NCBI RefSeq assembly: GCF_003626635.1
Contig: NZ_RAZT01000006.1
Span: 248,001 to 312,000, forward strand
DNA from: Micromonospora musae
Lineage (GTDB): Bacteria; Actinomycetota; Actinomycetes; Mycobacteriales; Micromonosporaceae
Length of the DNA stretch: 64,000 nt
Direction of reading: 5' to 3'
Shown here: positions 61,877-64,000 of the stretch, piece by piece
How positions within the stretch are numbered: the first letter of the stretch is position 1
Layout: each line of letters opens with the position of its first letter
Notes under the pieces: generated by a model
What the model was told of the DNA's origin: nothing
Databases searched by the model: none
Seen by the model: the letters and a program-made list of their open reading frames with translations, nothing else
Program-made: the position numbers and the translations under genes

Positions 61877-62644
61877 ATGACGGATATTCCACCGGGGGCA
61901 CCCGCCTGGGTCGACCTGGTCACCACCGACCTTGACGGCGCGACGCGCTTCTACGCGCCCCTGTTCGGCTGGGCCGTCGCCGAGGCGGACCCGCAGGCCG
62001 GGGCTGACGGTCACCTCGTCTTCCACCAGCAGGGCAAACCGGTGGCCGGTGCCGGGCTGCGGGCCGACCCGCAACAACCGCCTGCCTGGCTGCCCTACCT
62101 GGCGACCGATGACGTCGAGGGGGTCTGTCGGCGGGTGACCGCCGCCGGCGGCTTCATCTTGACCGAGCCCGTCGACGTCCCCGGCTCCCGGCGGACGGCG
62201 CTGTTCGCCGACCCGGCCGGCGCGTCGTTCGGGGTGTGGCAGTCCCTCGGTATGCCGGGGGCCGAGGTGTTCGACGTGCCCGGCTCGCTGACCTGGCCTG
62301 AGCTGACCACGCGGGAGTGGGACGGGGCGAAGGAGTTCTACGGGTCGGTGTTCGGGTGGACGGCGGACGACCAACCGATGGGACCGATCACCTACACGAC
62401 ATGGCAGTTGGACGGCCGTCCGGTCGCCGGGATGATGCCGATGTTCGGCGAGGACTGGGGTGATCTTCCGTCGCACTGGATGGTCTACTTCGCGGTCACC
62501 GACACCGACAGGGTCGTCGCCGAGGCGATTCGGATGGGCGCGACGGTCGCCGTCCAGCCGACGGACCTGACGCGGGGACGGTTTGCGGTGCTCACCGATC
62601 CGCAGGGGGCGTTCTTCTCGGTCCTGGGGACCACCCCGCCCTGA
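61877..62644 (+). CDS. two-domain VOC family protein
   Basis: The protein has 255 residues from the ATG at 61877. Two VOC domains are present: residues about 5-120 (WVDLVTTDLDGATRFYAPLF, ALFADPAGASFGVWQ) and about 130-250 (PELTTREWDGAKEFYGSVFG, AVLTDPQGAFFSVLG). This layout, with the start MTDIPPGAPAWVDL, is that of the CFP30B/27 kDa antigen-like group. Such proteins are thought to bind or metabolise small molecules. Its start overlaps a short upstream frame by ATGA. Confidence 0.9.
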   Translation: MTDIPPGAPAWVDLVTTDLDGATRFYAPLFGWAVAEADPQAGADGHLVFHQQGKPVAGAGLRADPQQPPAWLPYLATDDVEGVCRRVTAAGGFILTEPVDVPGSRRTALFADPAGASFGVWQSLGMPGAEVFDVPGSLTWPELTTREWDGAKEFYGSVFGWTADDQPMGPITYTTWQLDGRPVAGMMPMFGEDWGDLPSHWMVYFAVTDTDRVVAEAIRMGATVAVQPTDLTRGRFAVLTDPQGAFFSVLGTTPP

Positions 62645-62753
62645 CAGTACGCGGCGCCGGCCGTACCGGCATCACCAGCGGCCCGTGGGCGCCGTCGTCA
62701 CCGGCACGATGGCCCGGCGGGGGCCATGTGCTGAGCATGATGCACCGCTGAGC

Positions 62754-63143
62754 TCAGTTCACGGGTGGCGCCCAGGTCGGGCGTCTGATCAGGCAGAACG
62801 GGTGGCCTGCCGGGTCGGCGTACACGTGATCGCCGGGCAGCCGCCGCGCGCCGAGCGCGAGCGCTGCCTCGCCCGCCGCGGCCTGGTCGTCGACCATCAC
62901 GTCGAGGTGCATCTGCTGTGGCACTGCCGGGTCCGGCCAGGTCGACGGTGTCAGGTCGTCCGCGCGCTGAAACGCCAGCCCGGATGCCGTCGTGCTGGCT
63001 GACACGACGACGAAGTCCGCGTCCACGTAGGTGATCGGGTCGCCGAGGATCGCGCTCCAGAACCGCGCCTCGGCCATCGGGTCCGGGCAGTCGATGATCA
63101 GGTGGTGGAGCCGACCGAACGGCAATGCGAACACCTTCTTCAT
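62754..63143 (-). CDS. VOC family protein
   Basis: The protein has 129 residues from the ATG at 63143. It has a single VOC domain with LHHLIIDCPDPMAEARFWSA, FVVVSASTTASGLAFQRADD, QQMHLDVMVDDQAAAGEAAL and ADPAGHPFCLIRRP. It is related to the VOC gene at 54242 (both share CPDP...FY/FW, QMHLDV and GHPFCL). It is adjacent to the hypothetical gene at 63193. Confidence 0.87.
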   Translation of the reverse strand: MKKVFALPFGRLHHLIIDCPDPMAEARFWSAILGDPITYVDADFVVVSASTTASGLAFQRADDLTPSTWPDPAVPQQMHLDVMVDDQAAAGEAALALGARRLPGDHVYADPAGHPFCLIRRPTWAPPVN

Positions 63144-63192
63144 GGCGAGGTCCCGGCAACTGTGGCTCAGGACGTGATCCGGCGGCTGGGAT

Positions 63193-63543
63193 TCAGAGCC
63201 ACCGCTGCGCCGCCTCCACGCTGTCGCCGCCGGTGGTGTTGAACGCGATGGCGGCCTGGGGTGCATGGCGGCGGATCAGGTTCACGACCTGTTCGAAGAG
63301 CGGAAGCAGTTGCTCGGTCTTGCGGATTCCGCCGCCGACGACCACGACATCCCACGGCTGCATGGTCAACGAGGCGACGAGCGTGGACTCGGCCGATTCG
63401 CCGAACACGATCAGCGTCATGGCCGCGTCGATGCCGTGCTCACCGAACCGGGTCAGCTCCGCATCGAGGCCGGCACGGAGTGCGTCTGCGTCGACGCCAG
63501 GTATCGCGTGGGGGTCGTAACCAACAACAAGTGCGGAAGGCAT
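63193..63543 (-). CDS. hypothetical protein
   Basis: The 116-residue protein begins MPSALVVGYDPHAIPGVDAD. A Rossmann-like pattern (VVVVGGGIRKTEQLLPLFEQ, IAFNTTGGDSVEAAQRWL) and a GIDAAMTLIVFGESAESTLV segment suggest a small alpha/beta protein. No catalytic motif is recognised. It is 49 bases upstream of the VOC gene and probably co-transcribed with it. Confidence 0.65.
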   Translation of the reverse strand: MPSALVVGYDPHAIPGVDADALRAGLDAELTRFGEHGIDAAMTLIVFGESAESTLVASLTMQPWDVVVVGGGIRKTEQLLPLFEQVVNLIRRHAPQAAIAFNTTGGDSVEAAQRWL

Positions 63544-63593
63544 GCGGTCAACCTACCCAGCCTGCCCGAAGACGATCCGCAGCACGGCCCCGA

Positions 63594-64000
63594 CTAGGGC
63601 GTCAGCACGACCCTGCCGAAGACGTCGCCGGCGTCCATCTTCCGGTGCGCCACCACGGCGTGCGTCAGCGGCAGCACCTCGTGCACCACGGTCTGGAGTT
63701 CGCCGCGAGCTGCGGCGGCGAACTGCTCGATCCGCACCGCGTGTCGGGCGGGCTGGGTGACCGTCGTGGCGCTGAAGGTGGCGAAGGACATCGACTTCTG
63801 GAAGGCGGCCATCAACCGCGTGCCGAAGTCCGCCGGTGGCTGGCCCCCGACCGCGCCGACGACCACGAGCCGGCCGTTGGGGTTGAGCCTGTCGAAGAAC
63901 GTGGGCATGCTTTGACCTGCCACGACGTCGATGATCACGTCGTAGCCCGCGGGATCGTCCGGTCCTCCTGCGCCGGAGCGGTCCAGCACGTGGGTCGCGC
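63594..64000 (-). CDS. zinc-binding/quinone-type MDR dehydrogenase, N-terminus outside window
   Basis: The C-terminal 135 codons are in the window; the gene continues past base 64000. Visible parts are YDVIIDVVAGQSMPTFFDRL, NPNGRLVVVGAVGGQPP and the terminal MDAGDVFGRVVLTP (K/R..GKVVL-type end of MDR quinone oxidoreductases). NADP binding and the GroES-like domain lie upstream outside the window. The hypothetical gene at 63193 is 50 bases downstream on the same strand. Confidence 0.85.
   Translation of the reverse strand, partial: ATHVLDRSGAGGPDDPAGYDVIIDVVAGQSMPTFFDRLNPNGRLVVVGAVGGQPPADFGTRLMAAFQKSMSFATFSATTVTQPARHAVRIEQFAAAARGELQTVVHEVLPLTHAVVAHRKMDAGDVFGRVVLTP

Overview
The window looks like chromosome from a high-GC filamentous actinomycete (Streptomyces or Micromonospora-like; I cannot fix the genus). 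Evidence: strong G/C bias at third codon positions, frequent GTG starts, ATGA/GTGA stop-start overlaps, an F420-dependent LLM oxidoreductase, a SARP regulator with NB-ARC and TPR domains, several ECF sigma factors with extra C-terminal domains, an FxLD-type methyltransferase and an EACC1-caspase pair. There are no ribosomal, replication or central-metabolism genes and no intact tRNA or rRNA. Many regulators, hydrolases, VOC proteins and broken mobile-element pieces suggest an accessory region such as a chromosome arm.

Layout. 0-10 kb: the end of an FxLD-type (lanthipeptide-associated) methyltransferase, an ECF sigma factor/hydrolase pair, a two-domain GNAT enzyme, a divergent MerR/methyltransferase pair, a broken anti-sigma factor, a RidA protein and a LOG-family hydrolase. 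10-20 kb: a DUF418 membrane protein, a decayed TetR gene facing an SDR-like protein without its catalytic Tyr/Lys, an IS5 remnant, a secreted NucA/NucB-type nuclease with PKD domains, an SMI1/KNR4 protein and a DM9-repeat protein. 20-30 kb: an ECF42 sigma factor with DGPF/YCII and VOC partners in an overlapping operon, a TMEM175-family channel, then an EACC1-caspase-(TM/PH-like) module followed by a small membrane protein, a hydrolase and an F420 oxidoreductase. 30-41 kb: small unknown genes, a PadR-hydrolase operon, a LuxR protein made only of two HTH domains, a SARP regulator divergent from two tandem hydrolases, a RidA-like protein and a second secreted hydrolase.

41-64 kb: a frameshifted serine-recombinase C-terminus, a His-rich triple-repeat protein, a tRNA-like remnant, then a TetR gene facing a five-gene redox/detoxification operon (AhpD/CMD-like, PEP mutase/isocitrate lyase-like, nitroreductase, MmcQ/YjbR, MDR quinone oxidoreductase). 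After that come an MFS exporter, a secreted protein, a DHFR-like protein, a decayed ArdC-like antirestriction gene, a CGNR regulator facing an SDR, VOC and DUF6518 proteins, a methyltransferase, ISL3 and DDE_4 transposase remnants, a tandem YCII protein, a Tat-exported phospholipase C-type enzyme, two more VOC proteins and the end of an MDR dehydrogenase.

The most system-like locus is the EACC1-caspase module (24.9-27.2 kb), which fits predicted NTP-dependent or caspase-effector conflict systems. Coordinates follow the chosen start codons. Where a ribosome binding site pointed to an internal start, that start was used and the reason is given.
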